Notes: generated by a model from the letters alone, not told the origin. A stretch of 31,368 bases of DNA from an uncultured Flavobacterium sp. (GCA_934636265.1 CAKUAD010000018.1:1-31368); one strand, 5' to 3'. Numbered from the stretch's first letter, positions 8,085 to 17,198 are shown. Program-made: numbers and translations.

Positions 8085-9494
8085 ATGTCGTCTCACTACG
8101 AAGCACCCATCAGAAAGCCTTTGGTTATTGGTGATAAAACCTATCACGACGTAACGGTTGATATCGCCGCGCCTGTTGAAGGCCGAGCCAATAAACAATG
8201 GTGGACCGTATTTTTAATCTCACTGGCCGCATTCCTTTGGGGTCTTGGATGTATCATCTATACCATCTCAACCGGAATCGGAACCTGGGGTCTTAACAAA
8301 ACCGTAGGCTGGGCCTGGGATATCACCAACTTTGTGTGGTGGGTAGGTATCGGTCACGCGGGAACGCTGATTTCGGCCGTACTCCTTTTGTTCCGTCAGC
8401 GCTGGAGAATGGCGATCAACCGCTCGGCCGAGGCAATGACTATCTTCTCGGTAGTACAGGCCGGTTTGTTCCCGATCATCCACATGGGCCGTCCATGGCT
8501 GGGATACTGGGTACTTCCTATCCCTAACCAGTTCGGATCACTTTGGGTTAACTTTAACTCACCGCTTCTTTGGGACGTATTTGCGATTTCAACTTACCTC
8601 TCAGTATCACTGGTTTTCTGGTGGACAGGACTTTTGCCTGACTTTGCAATGCTCCGCGACCGCGCCGTTACACCGTTTACCAAGCGCATTTACAGCATCC
8701 TGAGTTTTGGATGGAGCGGACGCGCCAAAGACTGGCAACGTTTTGAGGAGGTATCACTGGTTCTTGCAGGTTTGGCCACGCCACTTGTACTTTCAGTTCA
8801 CACTATCGTATCCTTTGACTTTGCTACCTCGGTAATTCCGGGATGGCACACGACCATCTTCCCTCCATACTTTGTTGCCGGAGCGGTATTTTCAGGATTT
8901 GCGATGGTAAACACGCTTTTGATCATTATGCGAAAGGTGTCAAACATGGAAGCCTACATCACCATCCAGCACATCGAACTCATGAACATCATCATCATGA
9001 TTACCGGATCGATAGTAGGTGTGGCTTACATCACCGAGCTTTTCGTGGCCTGGTATTCAGGAGTGGAATATGAGCAGTACGCGTTCCTTAACCGTGCAAC
9101 AGGTCCTTACTGGTGGGCTTATTGGTCAATGATGACCTGTAACGTATTCTCGCCGCAGTTCATGTGGTTCAAGAAACTCCGCACCAGCATCATGTTCTCG
9201 TTTATCATTTCAATTGTGGTAAACATCGGTATGTGGTTCGAGCGTTTTGTAATCATCGTGACTTCATTGCACCGCGATTACCTTCCGTCCTCATGGACGA
9301 TGTTCTCGCCAACATTCGTCGACATTGGAATTTACATCGGAACCATCGGATTCTTCTTTGTACTCTTCCTGCTCTACGCCCGTACCTTCCCGGTAATCGC
9401 GCAGGCCGAGGTTAAAACTATCCTGAAGAGCTCCGGAGAAAATTATAAGAGGGAAAGAGAAGCTAATAAAAATTCGCACCATGACCACCACTAA
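8085..9494 (+). CDS. actC: ACIII quinol-binding membrane subunit ActC
   Basis: ActC is an NrfD/PsrC-family integral membrane protein and the likely menaquinol-oxidising subunit of ACIII. The 469 residues hold about ten hydrophobic helices, the first near residues 40-60. Polar residues inside helices that may form the quinol or proton site include His 91 (GIGHAGT), His 133, Asp 164, His 239 and Asp 245 (SVHTIVSFDFA). Assigning them to the site is inference. The C-terminal tail is hydrophilic and ends SHHDHH. The gene follows actB by 30 nt, and its last 14 nt overlap the start of actD in another frame, which implies translational coupling. Confidence 0.95.
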   Translation: MSSHYEAPIRKPLVIGDKTYHDVTVDIAAPVEGRANKQWWTVFLISLAAFLWGLGCIIYTISTGIGTWGLNKTVGWAWDITNFVWWVGIGHAGTLISAVLLLFRQRWRMAINRSAEAMTIFSVVQAGLFPIIHMGRPWLGYWVLPIPNQFGSLWVNFNSPLLWDVFAISTYLSVSLVFWWTGLLPDFAMLRDRAVTPFTKRIYSILSFGWSGRAKDWQRFEEVSLVLAGLATPLVLSVHTIVSFDFATSVIPGWHTTIFPPYFVAGAVFSGFAMVNTLLIIMRKVSNMEAYITIQHIELMNIIIMITGSIVGVAYITELFVAWYSGVEYEQYAFLNRATGPYWWAYWSMMTCNVFSPQFMWFKKLRTSIMFSFIISIVVNIGMWFERFVIIVTSLHRDYLPSSWTMFSPTFVDIGIYIGTIGFFFVLFLLYARTFPVIAQAEVKTILKSSGENYKREREANKNSHHDHH

Positions 9495-10011
9495 TAGAGT
9501 TCTGCACGCCATCTATAACGATGATGATGTCCTGATGGACGCCGTTAAAAAGACGCGCGCCGCACATCATCACATTGAAGAGATTTACACGCCTTTCCCG
9601 GTTCACGGACTCGACAAGGCGATGGGACTTGCTCCGACACGCCTGGCTATTTGCGCCTTTATTTACGGGTGCATCGGTCTGGCAACTGCTACCTGGATGA
9701 TGAACAACATCATGATTCAGGACTGGCCGCAAGACATCGGCGGAAAGCCAAGCATGAGTTACATACAGAACATGCCTGCGTTTGTTCCTGTAATGTTTGA
9801 GATGACGGTATTCTTTGCCGCTCACCTTATGGTAATCACCTTTTACATGCGCAGCAAATTGTGGCCGTTCAAAAAAGCTGAAAACCCTGATGTCCGCACG
9901 ACCGACGATCACTTTTTGATGGAGGTTGCCATAAGCGGAAACGAAGACGATATGGTATCATTCTTTAAGAATACTGGTGCCGTTGAAGTTAAAGTAATAG
10001 AAAAGCACTGA
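9481..10011 (+). CDS. actD: ACIII subunit ActD (DUF3341)
   Basis: ActD is a small membrane subunit that packs between ActC and the peripheral subunits in known ACIII structures. The 176 residues start with a soluble segment containing NDDDVLMDAVKKTR and YTPFPVHGLD, typical of DUF3341. Two membrane helices follow (about 54-76 and 100-124), then a soluble C-terminal segment. The ATG lies inside the last codons of actC (14-nt overlap), and the stop codon is one base from the ActE start, so actC, actD and actE are tightly coupled. Confidence 0.94.
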   Translation: MTTTNRVLHAIYNDDDVLMDAVKKTRAAHHHIEEIYTPFPVHGLDKAMGLAPTRLAICAFIYGCIGLATATWMMNNIMIQDWPQDIGGKPSMSYIQNMPAFVPVMFEMTVFFAAHLMVITFYMRSKLWPFKKAENPDVRTTDDHFLMEVAISGNEDDMVSFFKNTGAVEVKVIEKH

Positions 10012-10012
10012 T

Positions 10013-10561
10013 ATGAAAAGTCTATATAAAGTGGCCCTGGTGGCCGGTATCGCCATACTGACTACTTCCTGCTTTGATAAACGCAGCCCGAATTACCAGT
10101 ATTTTCCAAACATGTATGAGTCGGTGGCGTATGAAACTTATGTTGAGTCGGAAGCGTTTACCCGTGGGGGCGTTTCAGCACAGCTTCCGCCGGCCGGTAC
10201 CATCAACCGAGGATTCGTTCCTTACGAGTACGAAAACAGTACAGCCGGATATGAACTTGCAAAGGCTAATCTGAAATCACCGCTTGATTCGCTTGCGTTT
10301 GACGAAGAGCGCGCGAAGTTCCTTTACGATGTCTATTGTGGTATCTGCCATGGCGAAACCGGTGACGGAAAAGGCGCCTTGGTTAAAAAGGAAAAGTATC
10401 TTGGTGTTCCAAGTTACAAAGACAGGGTGATTACGGCAGGTAGCGTATTCCACGTTCAGACCTATGGCTTGAACGCGATGGGATCATACGCAAACCAGCT
10501 TAACACTGAAGAGCGTTGGCAGGTATCTGAGTACGTAATGAAACTCAAAGCCGGACTTTAA
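10013..10561 (+). CDS. actE: ACIII monohaem cytochrome c lipoprotein ActE
   Basis: ActE is a small periplasmic cytochrome c of ACIII that probably passes electrons towards the oxidase. The 182 residues begin with a lipoprotein signal peptide (lipobox-like LTTSC near residues 17-21). The haem site is CGICH at 109-113 in YCGICHGETGDGKG, and Met 156 in NAMGSYA is the likely second axial ligand. The N-terminal segment after the cysteine is Tyr/Pro-rich and probably wraps around other subunits. The start lies one base after the actD stop. Confidence 0.94.
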   Translation: MKSLYKVALVAGIAILTTSCFDKRSPNYQYFPNMYESVAYETYVESEAFTRGGVSAQLPPAGTINRGFVPYEYENSTAGYELAKANLKSPLDSLAFDEERAKFLYDVYCGICHGETGDGKGALVKKEKYLGVPSYKDRVITAGSVFHVQTYGLNAMGSYANQLNTEERWQVSEYVMKLKAGL

Positions 10562-10589
10562 TTGTAGAATAAACTGATCGGAATAAGTT

Positions 10590-12077
10590 ATGTATACACT
10601 TTCTAGTAAACTTAAAACATTCTCTTTAATCCTGATAGTCGTAGGCTTTCTGGGGATTGGATACGGTTTTTTAACCGCGCCGAAAACCATCCAGGATGTC
10701 GAGAAAATTCTTGCCGATGAGGAAGCGGCGCACGGAGGACATCACGGTACCCAAGCCAACCATGCACCTGCCCAGCCTGCTGCTGAAGCTCCGGCGGTTG
10801 CTCACGAGCACGATGCTGCCCACACCCAACTGGACAGTGTAGCCAATGACAGCCTTTCAGTTACTGCCGCTGCTGAAGCGCCGGTTGCCGAGACCAATAA
10901 AGTAGAGCAAGCTGCGGCACCTGCCCACTCCGCTCATGACGCCCACGCTGATCACCAGGAACACCTGGAGCACGTACTTCACCAATTGCAGAACAAGCCA
11001 TGGGCAGCAGTCTATGTAGCCTGTATCTTTTTCCTGTTGCTTACACTTGGCGTACTGGCTTTTTACGGGATCCAGCAAGTGGCTCAGGCCGGATGGTCAC
11101 CGGTTTTGTTCCGCGTGATGCAGGGAATTACAGCTTACCTGCCGATAGGTTCGGTAATTTTCTTTGTGTTGTTGCTAATGTCGGCTTTCCACATGAACCA
11201 CCTTTTTGTATGGATGGCTGATGGAATCACTGATCCTGCACACGAGAACTACGACAAACTGGTTGCCGGTAAAGCTGGCTACCTAAACGTTCCTTTCTGG
11301 TTGATCCGCGCTGCGATCTTCCTTTTGGGCTGGAACCTGTACCAATACTATTCTCGCAAAAACTGTCTGGCACAGGACGAAGCCGATGACGATCGCTATT
11401 ACAAAAAGAACTTTAACATTTCGGCCGGATTTCTGGTATTCTTTATAGTATCAGAATCTATCATGTCATGGGACTGGATCATGTCACTTGATCCGCACTG
11501 GTTCTCCACGCTTTTTGGATGGTATGTGTTTGCCAGCTTCTTTGTGAGCGGAATCACGACTATCTGTTTGGTGACGCTTTACCTGAAGGGCAAAGGCTAT
11601 CTTGAGCATGTCAACACCAGCCACATCCATGACCTCGCCAAGTTTATGTTTGGCATCAGCGTATTCTGGACTTACCTTTGGTTTTCACAGTTCATGCTGA
11701 TCTGGTATGCCAATATACCGGAAGAGGTTACGTATTTCATCACCCGTATTAACGATTACACGCTTCCTTTCTGGGGTGCTGTGGTGATGAACTTTGTGTT
11801 CCCGCTTTTGATTCTTATCAATACAGATTTCAAACGTGTTACCTGGATTCTTGTCATGGCCGGAGTGGTAATCCTGTTTGGACACTACATTGATTTCTTC
11901 AACATGATCATGCCTGCTACCGTTGGCGACCGTTGGTTTATCGGCGTGCCTGAAATTGGCGCTGTCCTGTTCTTCCTGGGTCTGTTCCTGCTGGTGGTCT
12001 TCACCGCACTGACAAAAGCACCGCTGTTGCCAAAACGCAACCCGTTCATTGAAGAAAGTAAACATTTCCATTATTAA
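10590..12077 (+). CDS. actF: ACIII membrane subunit ActF
   Basis: ActF is the second NrfD-like membrane subunit of ACIII. The 495 residues hold about ten hydrophobic helices: one at about 11-29, then the rest from about 138 onward. Between the first and second helices lies an Ala/Pro/Glu/His-rich hydrophilic stretch (about 38-135) with 14 histidines between residues 48 and 131. This low-complexity stretch does not look like a folded domain. Residues such as His 131 lie just before the second helix. The gene starts 28 nt after actE with no terminator between them. Confidence 0.93.
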   Translation: MYTLSSKLKTFSLILIVVGFLGIGYGFLTAPKTIQDVEKILADEEAAHGGHHGTQANHAPAQPAAEAPAVAHEHDAAHTQLDSVANDSLSVTAAAEAPVAETNKVEQAAAPAHSAHDAHADHQEHLEHVLHQLQNKPWAAVYVACIFFLLLTLGVLAFYGIQQVAQAGWSPVLFRVMQGITAYLPIGSVIFFVLLLMSAFHMNHLFVWMADGITDPAHENYDKLVAGKAGYLNVPFWLIRAAIFLLGWNLYQYYSRKNCLAQDEADDDRYYKKNFNISAGFLVFFIVSESIMSWDWIMSLDPHWFSTLFGWYVFASFFVSGITTICLVTLYLKGKGYLEHVNTSHIHDLAKFMFGISVFWTYLWFSQFMLIWYANIPEEVTYFITRINDYTLPFWGAVVMNFVFPLLILINTDFKRVTWILVMAGVVILFGHYIDFFNMIMPATVGDRWFIGVPEIGAVLFFLGLFLLVVFTALTKAPLLPKRNPFIEESKHFHY

Positions 12078-12096
12078 TATTTAAAGCAAGAAACAG

Positions 12097-13269
12097 ATGA
12101 CAAGTTTGTTGGTAATTATAGTTTTAGTTTTATTGGCTATTGCGATATGGCAATTGACTAAAATCTTTGATCTTACCCAGATCGGCAGCGGTACGGCTTC
12201 AGACAATTCTGAAATTGCAACCGATAGAGACAACAACATCCAGGGTTACCTGATGTTCGGGTTTCTGGCTTTTATCTATATCATTACGATCTTTTGCGTT
12301 GTTGAGTACGGCAGTCTTCCGCTTATCAGCGATTCGGCTTCCGAACACGGAGAGCAGGTTGACAATCTGATGGTGCTTACGTTGTGGATCATCTTCATTG
12401 TTCAAACCATTACCCAAGCGCTTTTGCACTACTTCTCTTTTAAATACCGTGGGAAGCAAGGCAAGGTCGCACTTTATTTTGCCGATAACGACCGCCTGGA
12501 GTTTATCTGGTCGGTAATTCCTGCCATCGTCCTTGCCGGTCTTATCCTTTACGGATTGTTCGCCTGGACCAACATCATGTATGTTGACGAAGATGAAAAC
12601 CCAATCGTGGTTGAAGTCTATGCCAAGCAATTTAGCTGGGAAGTTCGCTACTCAGGCAAAGACAACGTTTTGGGCAAGGCTAACGTTCGCTACATTGAAG
12701 GAACCAATACGCTGGGGGTAGATATGTCAGACGCGCATTCTCAGGACGACATCACTGCCTCAGAGTTGCATATCCCTAAAGGAAAAAAGGTGTTGTTCAA
12801 ATTGCGTTCACAGGACGTTCTGCACTCATTTTACCTGCCCCACTTTCGCGCACAAATGAACTGCGTGCCGGGAATGGTTACCCAGTTTGCGTTTGTTCCA
12901 AAGTTTACTACCGAGGAGATGCGCAACCGTCCGGGAATGCCTGAAAAGGTGGCTAAAATTAACGATCTTCGCGCCAAGCGCAGCAAGGAACTGATTGCAG
13001 CCGGTAAAGAAGGGCTCGATCCGTACACATTTGACTATGTCTTGCTGTGTAACAAGATTTGCGGTACATCGCATTACAACATGCAGATGAAAGTTGTTGT
13101 TCACGAACCGGCCGACTATGAAAGATGGCTGTCTGAACAAAAGACCATGGCTCAAAAGATGCAAGAGGAAAAGGCAGCTGATGCTCCCGCCGATGCACCT
13201 GCTCAAGCTAAGGATTCGGCCGGTGCAATGGCAGCGGTAGCTCCTAAAGAAATTGCTTTAGCCAACTAA
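12097..13269 (+). CDS. coxB: Cytochrome c oxidase subunit II (CuA)
   Basis: CoxB accepts electrons at the dinuclear CuA centre and passes them to haem a of subunit I. The 390 residues contain four hydrophobic segments (about 2-18, 50-68, 92-112 and 132-154), more than the usual two. A cupredoxin domain follows. CuA ligands are His 243 (VLHSF) and Cys 318, Cys 322, His 326 and Met 329 in CNKICGTSHYNM. Two oddities stand out. The position of the conserved glutamate in the usual CxExC is Lys 320. The gap from His 243 to Cys 318 is 75 residues, compared with 35 in Paracoccus (181 to 216). The C-terminal tail is Ala/Pro-rich. The gene lies 19 nt after actF, consistent with an ACIII-oxidase supercomplex. 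Confidence 0.95.
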   Translation: MTSLLVIIVLVLLAIAIWQLTKIFDLTQIGSGTASDNSEIATDRDNNIQGYLMFGFLAFIYIITIFCVVEYGSLPLISDSASEHGEQVDNLMVLTLWIIFIVQTITQALLHYFSFKYRGKQGKVALYFADNDRLEFIWSVIPAIVLAGLILYGLFAWTNIMYVDEDENPIVVEVYAKQFSWEVRYSGKDNVLGKANVRYIEGTNTLGVDMSDAHSQDDITASELHIPKGKKVLFKLRSQDVLHSFYLPHFRAQMNCVPGMVTQFAFVPKFTTEEMRNRPGMPEKVAKINDLRAKRSKELIAAGKEGLDPYTFDYVLLCNKICGTSHYNMQMKVVVHEPADYERWLSEQKTMAQKMQEEKAADAPADAPAQAKDSAGAMAAVAPKEIALAN

Positions 13270-13297
13270 TTGTAAAAGAAATTAATTAAGCAGTACT

Positions 13298-15115
13298 ATG
13301 TCAGCAGTAGCTCACGATCTCGACCACGGACACGCACACGATCACGGTCACGATGGTCACGAACACCACCATAAAGACACCTTTATAACCAAATACATTT
13401 TCAGCATCGATCACAAGATGATCGCCAAGCAGTACCTGATTACAGGTATCATCATGGGAATTATTGGTGTCGGGATGTCGCTTTTGTTCCGTATGCAGCT
13501 TGCCTGGCCGGAGGAATCATTCAAGGTATTCTCTTGGTTTTTGGGTGAAAAGCACGCGCCCGGCGGAGTGATGACCAACGACATTTACCTGGCGCTGGTG
13601 ACCATCCACGGGACGATTATGGTGTTCTTTGTCCTGACTGCCGGATTGTCCGGCACGTTTAGTAACCTACTTATTCCATTGCAGATTGGTGCCCGCGATA
13701 TGGCGTCGGGATTCCTGAACATGATTTCATACTGGTTGTTCTTTACTTCGAGTGTAATCATGGTAATCTCGCTGTTCGTTGAAGCCGGACCTGCATCAGC
13801 CGGTTGGACAATTTATCCTCCGCTGTCGGCGCTTCCGCAGGCTATTCCCGGATCAGGCGCCGGTATGACACTTTGGTTGGTGTCGATGGCGATTTTCATC
13901 GCTTCGTCACTGCTCGGGTCACTTAATTACATTGTAACGGTAATCAACCTTCGCACCAAGGGAATGTCAATGACACGACTTCCACTGACCATCTGGGCCT
14001 TTTTTGTTACGGCCATTATCGGGGTGGTGTCGTTCCCGGTTCTTCTCTCAGCTGCGTTGCTGTTGATCATGGACCGCAGCTTTGGTACGTCTTTCTTCCT
14101 TTCAGACATATACATTGCCGGAGAGGTTCTTCACTATCAGGGTGGTTCGCCGGTATTGTTTGAGCACTTGTTCTGGTTCTTGGGTCACCCTGAGGTTTAC
14201 ATCGTAATCCTTCCGGCCATGGGCTTGGTTTCCGAAATTATGGCGACCAACTCACGCAAGCCAATCTTTGGATACCGCGCGATGATTATGTCAATCCTTG
14301 CGATTGCGTTCCTTTCAACCATCGTTTGGGGTCACCACATGTTCCTTTCCGGAATGAACCCATTCCTTGGATCGGTCTTTACGTTCACCACGCTTTTGAT
14401 CGCGATTCCATCTGCCGTAAAAGCCTTTAACTGGATCACGACAATCTGGAAGGGAAACATCCAGATGAACACGGCGATGTTATTTGCTATCGGATTCGTG
14501 TCTACTTTTATCACAGGTGGTCTTACCGGTATCATCTTGGGTGACTCGACACTCGATATCAACGTACACGACACTTACTTTGTAGTAGCCCACTTTCACC
14601 TTGTAATGGGTATCTCGGCGCTGTACGGGATGTTTGCCGGAATCTACCATTGGTATCCGCGTATGTTTGGCCGTATGCTGAATAAAAACCTGGGGTATAT
14701 CCACTTTTGGGTGACAGCTATCTGTGCCTATGGTGTATTCTTCCCGATGCACTTTATCGGAATGGCCGGTCTTCCGCGCCGTTACTATACCAACACTGCA
14801 TTCCCGCTGTTTGACGATTTGCAGGATGTAAACGTACTGATTACGGTATTCGCCTTGGTTGGCGGTGCATTCCAGTTGGTGTTCCTGTTCAACTTCTTCT
14901 ATAGCATGTTCTACGGTAAGAAATCAGTTCAGAACCCATGGCGTGCCACTACACTCGAATGGACTGCTCCTGTTGAGCACATTCACGGGAACTGGCCGGG
15001 TGAAATTCCAACTGTTCACCGTTGGGCGTATGATTACAGCAAACCAGGTCACGACGACGATTTTGTTCCACAAGACGTCCCGATGAAACCGGGTGAGGAA
15101 GTCCTCAACCACTAA
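13298..15115 (+). CDS. coxA: Cytochrome c oxidase subunit I
   Basis: CoxA is the catalytic haem-copper subunit that reduces oxygen to water and pumps protons across the inner membrane. The 605 residues include all expected ligands: His 104 (TIHGTIM) and His 434 for haem a, His 432 for haem a3, and His 297, 346 and 347 for CuB. Glu 299 and Tyr 301 in HPEVY mark an A1-type enzyme, and Lys 375 fits the K channel. The Mg-site pair HD in VHDTYF is kept. The cytoplasmic N terminus is unusual: ten histidines in the first 25 residues. The gene is last in the operon and is followed at once by a strong terminator. Subunits III and IV are not encoded in this window. Confidence 0.97.
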   Translation: MSAVAHDLDHGHAHDHGHDGHEHHHKDTFITKYIFSIDHKMIAKQYLITGIIMGIIGVGMSLLFRMQLAWPEESFKVFSWFLGEKHAPGGVMTNDIYLALVTIHGTIMVFFVLTAGLSGTFSNLLIPLQIGARDMASGFLNMISYWLFFTSSVIMVISLFVEAGPASAGWTIYPPLSALPQAIPGSGAGMTLWLVSMAIFIASSLLGSLNYIVTVINLRTKGMSMTRLPLTIWAFFVTAIIGVVSFPVLLSAALLLIMDRSFGTSFFLSDIYIAGEVLHYQGGSPVLFEHLFWFLGHPEVYIVILPAMGLVSEIMATNSRKPIFGYRAMIMSILAIAFLSTIVWGHHMFLSGMNPFLGSVFTFTTLLIAIPSAVKAFNWITTIWKGNIQMNTAMLFAIGFVSTFITGGLTGIILGDSTLDINVHDTYFVVAHFHLVMGISALYGMFAGIYHWYPRMFGRMLNKNLGYIHFWVTAICAYGVFFPMHFIGMAGLPRRYYTNTAFPLFDDLQDVNVLITVFALVGGAFQLVFLFNFFYSMFYGKKSVQNPWRATTLEWTAPVEHIHGNWPGEIPTVHRWAYDYSKPGHDDDFVPQDVPMKPGEEVLNH

Positions 15116-15117
15116 TA

Positions 15118-15150
15118 TAAAAAGCCCGTCCTTTACGACGGGCTTTTTTT
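15118..15150 (+). terminator. Rho-independent terminator after coxA
   Basis: A perfect 10-bp stem, AAAGCCCGTC (15121-15130) with GACGGGCTTT (15137-15146), encloses the loop CTTTAC. A run of seven T residues (15144-15150) follows. It begins three bases after the coxA stop and closes the act-cox operon. Confidence 0.95.
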
Positions 15151-15164
15151 GATGTCTTAATGGC

Positions 15165-15172
15165 TATATTTG
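15165..15172 (+). promoter_or_regulatory. Possible -7 box in front of ruvB
   Basis: TATATTTG matches TAnnTTTG exactly and lies between the coxA terminator and the ruvB start. No convincing -33 TTG is found at the usual spacing; the nearest TTTG (15148-15151) is only 13 nt away and lies in the terminator T run. The box ends only four bases before the ATG at 15177, so a transcript from it would have little or no leader. Confidence 0.45.
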
Positions 15173-15176
15173 TGAT

Positions 15177-16196
15177 ATGAACGAACATCTCGATCCCACG
15201 CGCCGTCTGGCTCCTGAAGAACTTGACCTCGAACGCCGTTTACGTCCGCTTGCGTTTGACGATTTTGCGGGCCAGGATCAGGTTTTGGACAATCTCAAGG
15301 TTTTTGTGGCGGCAGCCAACCAACGTGGAGAAGCGCTGGATCACGCTCTTTTTCACGGCCCTCCGGGATTGGGAAAGACCACGCTTGCCAACATTCTGGC
15401 CAATGAACTCGGGGTGAACATCAGGATAACGTCGGGGCCGGTGCTCGATAAGCCAGGCGATCTGGCCGGATTGCTGACCAATCTGGAAGAGCGGGACGTT
15501 TTGTTTATCGATGAAATCCATCGCCTAAGTCCGGTGGTCGAAGAGTATCTTTATTCGGCCATGGAGGATTTCAAGATTGACATCATGATCGAATCAGGCC
15601 CGAATGCTCGTACCGTGCAAATCAACCTGAATCCGTTTACGCTTGTAGGAGCTACCACACGCTCCGGATTGCTGACCGCTCCAATGCGCGCGCGTTTTGG
15701 CATATCATCGCGATTGAATTATTACGACAGGGAGCTACTTACCACGATTATCCAGCGCAGCGCCTCAATCATCAAAATTCCTATCTCTATGGAAGCTGCC
15801 ATCGAGATTGCCGGTCGCAGCCGCGGGACCCCGCGTATAGCCAATGCCTTGTTGCGCCGGGTTAGGGATTTTGCCCAAATCAAAGGGAATGGTAAGATTG
15901 ATATCGAAATTGCACGCATTGCCCTTAAAGCACTCAATGTAGATGCGCACGGCCTTGATGAAATGGACAACAAAATCCTGAATACCATCATTGATAAGTT
16001 TAAAGGCGGTCCGGTTGGATTGTCAACGCTGGCCACTGCGGTTTCAGAAAGTGGCGAAACCATCGAAGAAGTCTACGAGCCGTTTTTGATTCAGGAAGGC
16101 TTTATCATCCGAACGCCTCGAGGGCGCGAAGTTACCGAGAAGGCGTATCGTCATTTGGGTAAAATGAACCCCGGTTTACAGGGAGGATTGTTCTAA
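15177..16196 (+). CDS. ruvB: Holliday junction DNA helicase RuvB
   Basis: RuvB is the AAA+ ring ATPase that drives branch migration with RuvA during recombinational repair. The 339 residues are normal for the family. The N-terminal segment [17 protein letters not shown] is typical. Walker A is GPPGLGKT (61-68), Walker B ends in DEIHR (112-116), and sensor 1 lies in GATTRSG (158-164). The arginine-containing MRARFGI and a C-terminal winged-helix part (about 260-339, with [15 protein letters not shown]) complete the protein. The start fits family N termini. Its partner ruvA is about 3.4 kb downstream, in a different transcription unit. RuvC is not present in the window. Confidence 0.98.
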   Translation: MNEHLDPTRRLAPEELDLERRLRPLAFDDFAGQDQVLDNLKVFVAAANQRGEALDHALFHGPPGLGKTTLANILANELGVNIRITSGPVLDKPGDLAGLLTNLEERDVLFIDEIHRLSPVVEEYLYSAMEDFKIDIMIESGPNARTVQINLNPFTLVGATTRSGLLTAPMRARFGISSRLNYYDRELLTTIIQRSASIIKIPISMEAAIEIAGRSRGTPRIANALLRRVRDFAQIKGNGKIDIEIARIALKALNVDAHGLDEMDNKILNTIIDKFKGGPVGLSTLATAVSESGETIEEVYEPFLIQEGFIIRTPRGREVTEKAYRHLGKMNPGLQGGLF

Positions 16197-16203
16197 CTAT
16201 CGC

Positions 16204-16237
16204 GGCCCCGCGCCTTGCTGACCGCAGGCGCGGGGCC
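16204..16237 (+). repeat. GC-rich perfect hairpin before queG
   Basis: GGCCCCGCGCCT (16204-16215) pairs perfectly with AGGCGCGGGGCC (16226-16237) around the loop TGCTGACCGC. The sequence is almost pure G and C, unlike the AT-rich gaps elsewhere in the window. There is no T run, so it is not a standard intrinsic terminator. It ends 10 bases before the queG ATG, where a ribosome would bind. It could be a REP-like palindrome, a processing or stability element, or a translational barrier. Confidence 0.85.
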
Positions 16238-16247
16238 CCACCCCACC

Positions 16248-17198
16248 ATGGACAAAAACCAAAACACCGCCTTTATCAAACAAGAAGCCGCCCGACTCGG
16301 CTTTCTCTCCTGCGGCATCTCTAAAGCGGGATTTCTTGAAGACGAGGCGCCCCGTCTGGAAAACTGGCTAAACCAAAACATGCACGGGCAGATGGCCTAC
16401 ATGGAAAACCACTTTGACAAGCGGCTGGATCCAACCAAGCTGGTCGAAGGTTCCAAAAGCGTGGTGTCGCTGTTGCTGAATTACTATCCGCAAGAAAAGC
16501 AAAACCCCGAGTCGTACAAAATTTCCAAATACGCCTATGGTCGCGACTATCACTTTGTCATCAAGGACAAATTGCGCGAACTCCTCTTCTCGATACAAAC
16601 CCACATCGGCCAGGTTGAAGGTCGTGCTTTTGTCGATTCGGCGCCGGTACTCGACAAAGCCTGGGCGGCCAAAAGCGGATTGGGCTGGATTGGTAAAAAC
16701 GCCAATCTGCTGACGCAAAAAACCGGATCGTTTTACTTTATCGCCGAGTTGATTATCGACCTGGAACTAGCGTACGATCATCCTACCACCGACCACTGTG
16801 GAACTTGCACCGCCTGTCTTGACGCCTGTCCGACACAGGCTATTGTTGCCCCGTATGTCGTTGACGGCAGCAAGTGCATTTCCTACTTCACCATCGAATT
16901 AAAAGATAACATTCCTCAGGCATATCACGGCAAGTTCGACGACTGGATTTTTGGCTGTGACGTTTGTCAGGACGTCTGTCCGTGGAATCGATTTTCCAAG
17001 CCTCACCGCGAGCCGCTGTTTAACCCAAATCCTGAATTGTTGGCCATGTCAAAATCTGATTGGGAAGAAATCACCCAGGAAACCTTTGCCAAAGTTTTTA
17101 AGGATTCGCCGGTTAAGCGCGCCGGATTCGCCGGTTTTAAGCGCAACATCGAATCACAGCGCGCCCGTTTGCAACGTCCGGATCACCGCGAAAAATAG
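16248..17198 (+). CDS. queG: Epoxyqueuosine reductase QueG
   Basis: QueG reduces epoxyqueuosine to queuosine in tRNA, the last step of the queuosine pathway, using cobalamin and two 4Fe-4S clusters. The 316 residues contain the typical cobalamin-side motif [22 protein letters not shown]. Two ferredoxin-like motifs follow: Cys 184/187/190/194 ([12 protein letters not shown]) and Cys 237/240/244 ([11 protein letters not shown]), with Cys 210 between them. The protein is shorter than the E. coli and Bacillus enzymes (about 380 residues) because it lacks the C-terminal HEAT-like extension. The frame is open upstream, but a start there would fall inside the GC hairpin, so the ATG at 16248 is chosen. 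Confidence 0.96.
   Translation: MDKNQNTAFIKQEAARLGFLSCGISKAGFLEDEAPRLENWLNQNMHGQMAYMENHFDKRLDPTKLVEGSKSVVSLLLNYYPQEKQNPESYKISKYAYGRDYHFVIKDKLRELLFSIQTHIGQVEGRAFVDSAPVLDKAWAAKSGLGWIGKNANLLTQKTGSFYFIAELIIDLELAYDHPTTDHCGTCTACLDACPTQAIVAPYVVDGSKCISYFTIELKDNIPQAYHGKFDDWIFGCDVCQDVCPWNRFSKPHREPLFNPNPELLAMSKSDWEEITQETFAKVFKDSPVKRAGFAGFKRNIESQRARLQRPDHREK

Noticed and set aside
16215..16247. Upstream in-frame start for queG
   Set aside because: It would be a TTG inside the GC hairpin and would add residues ([10 protein letters not shown]) unlike the family N terminus.
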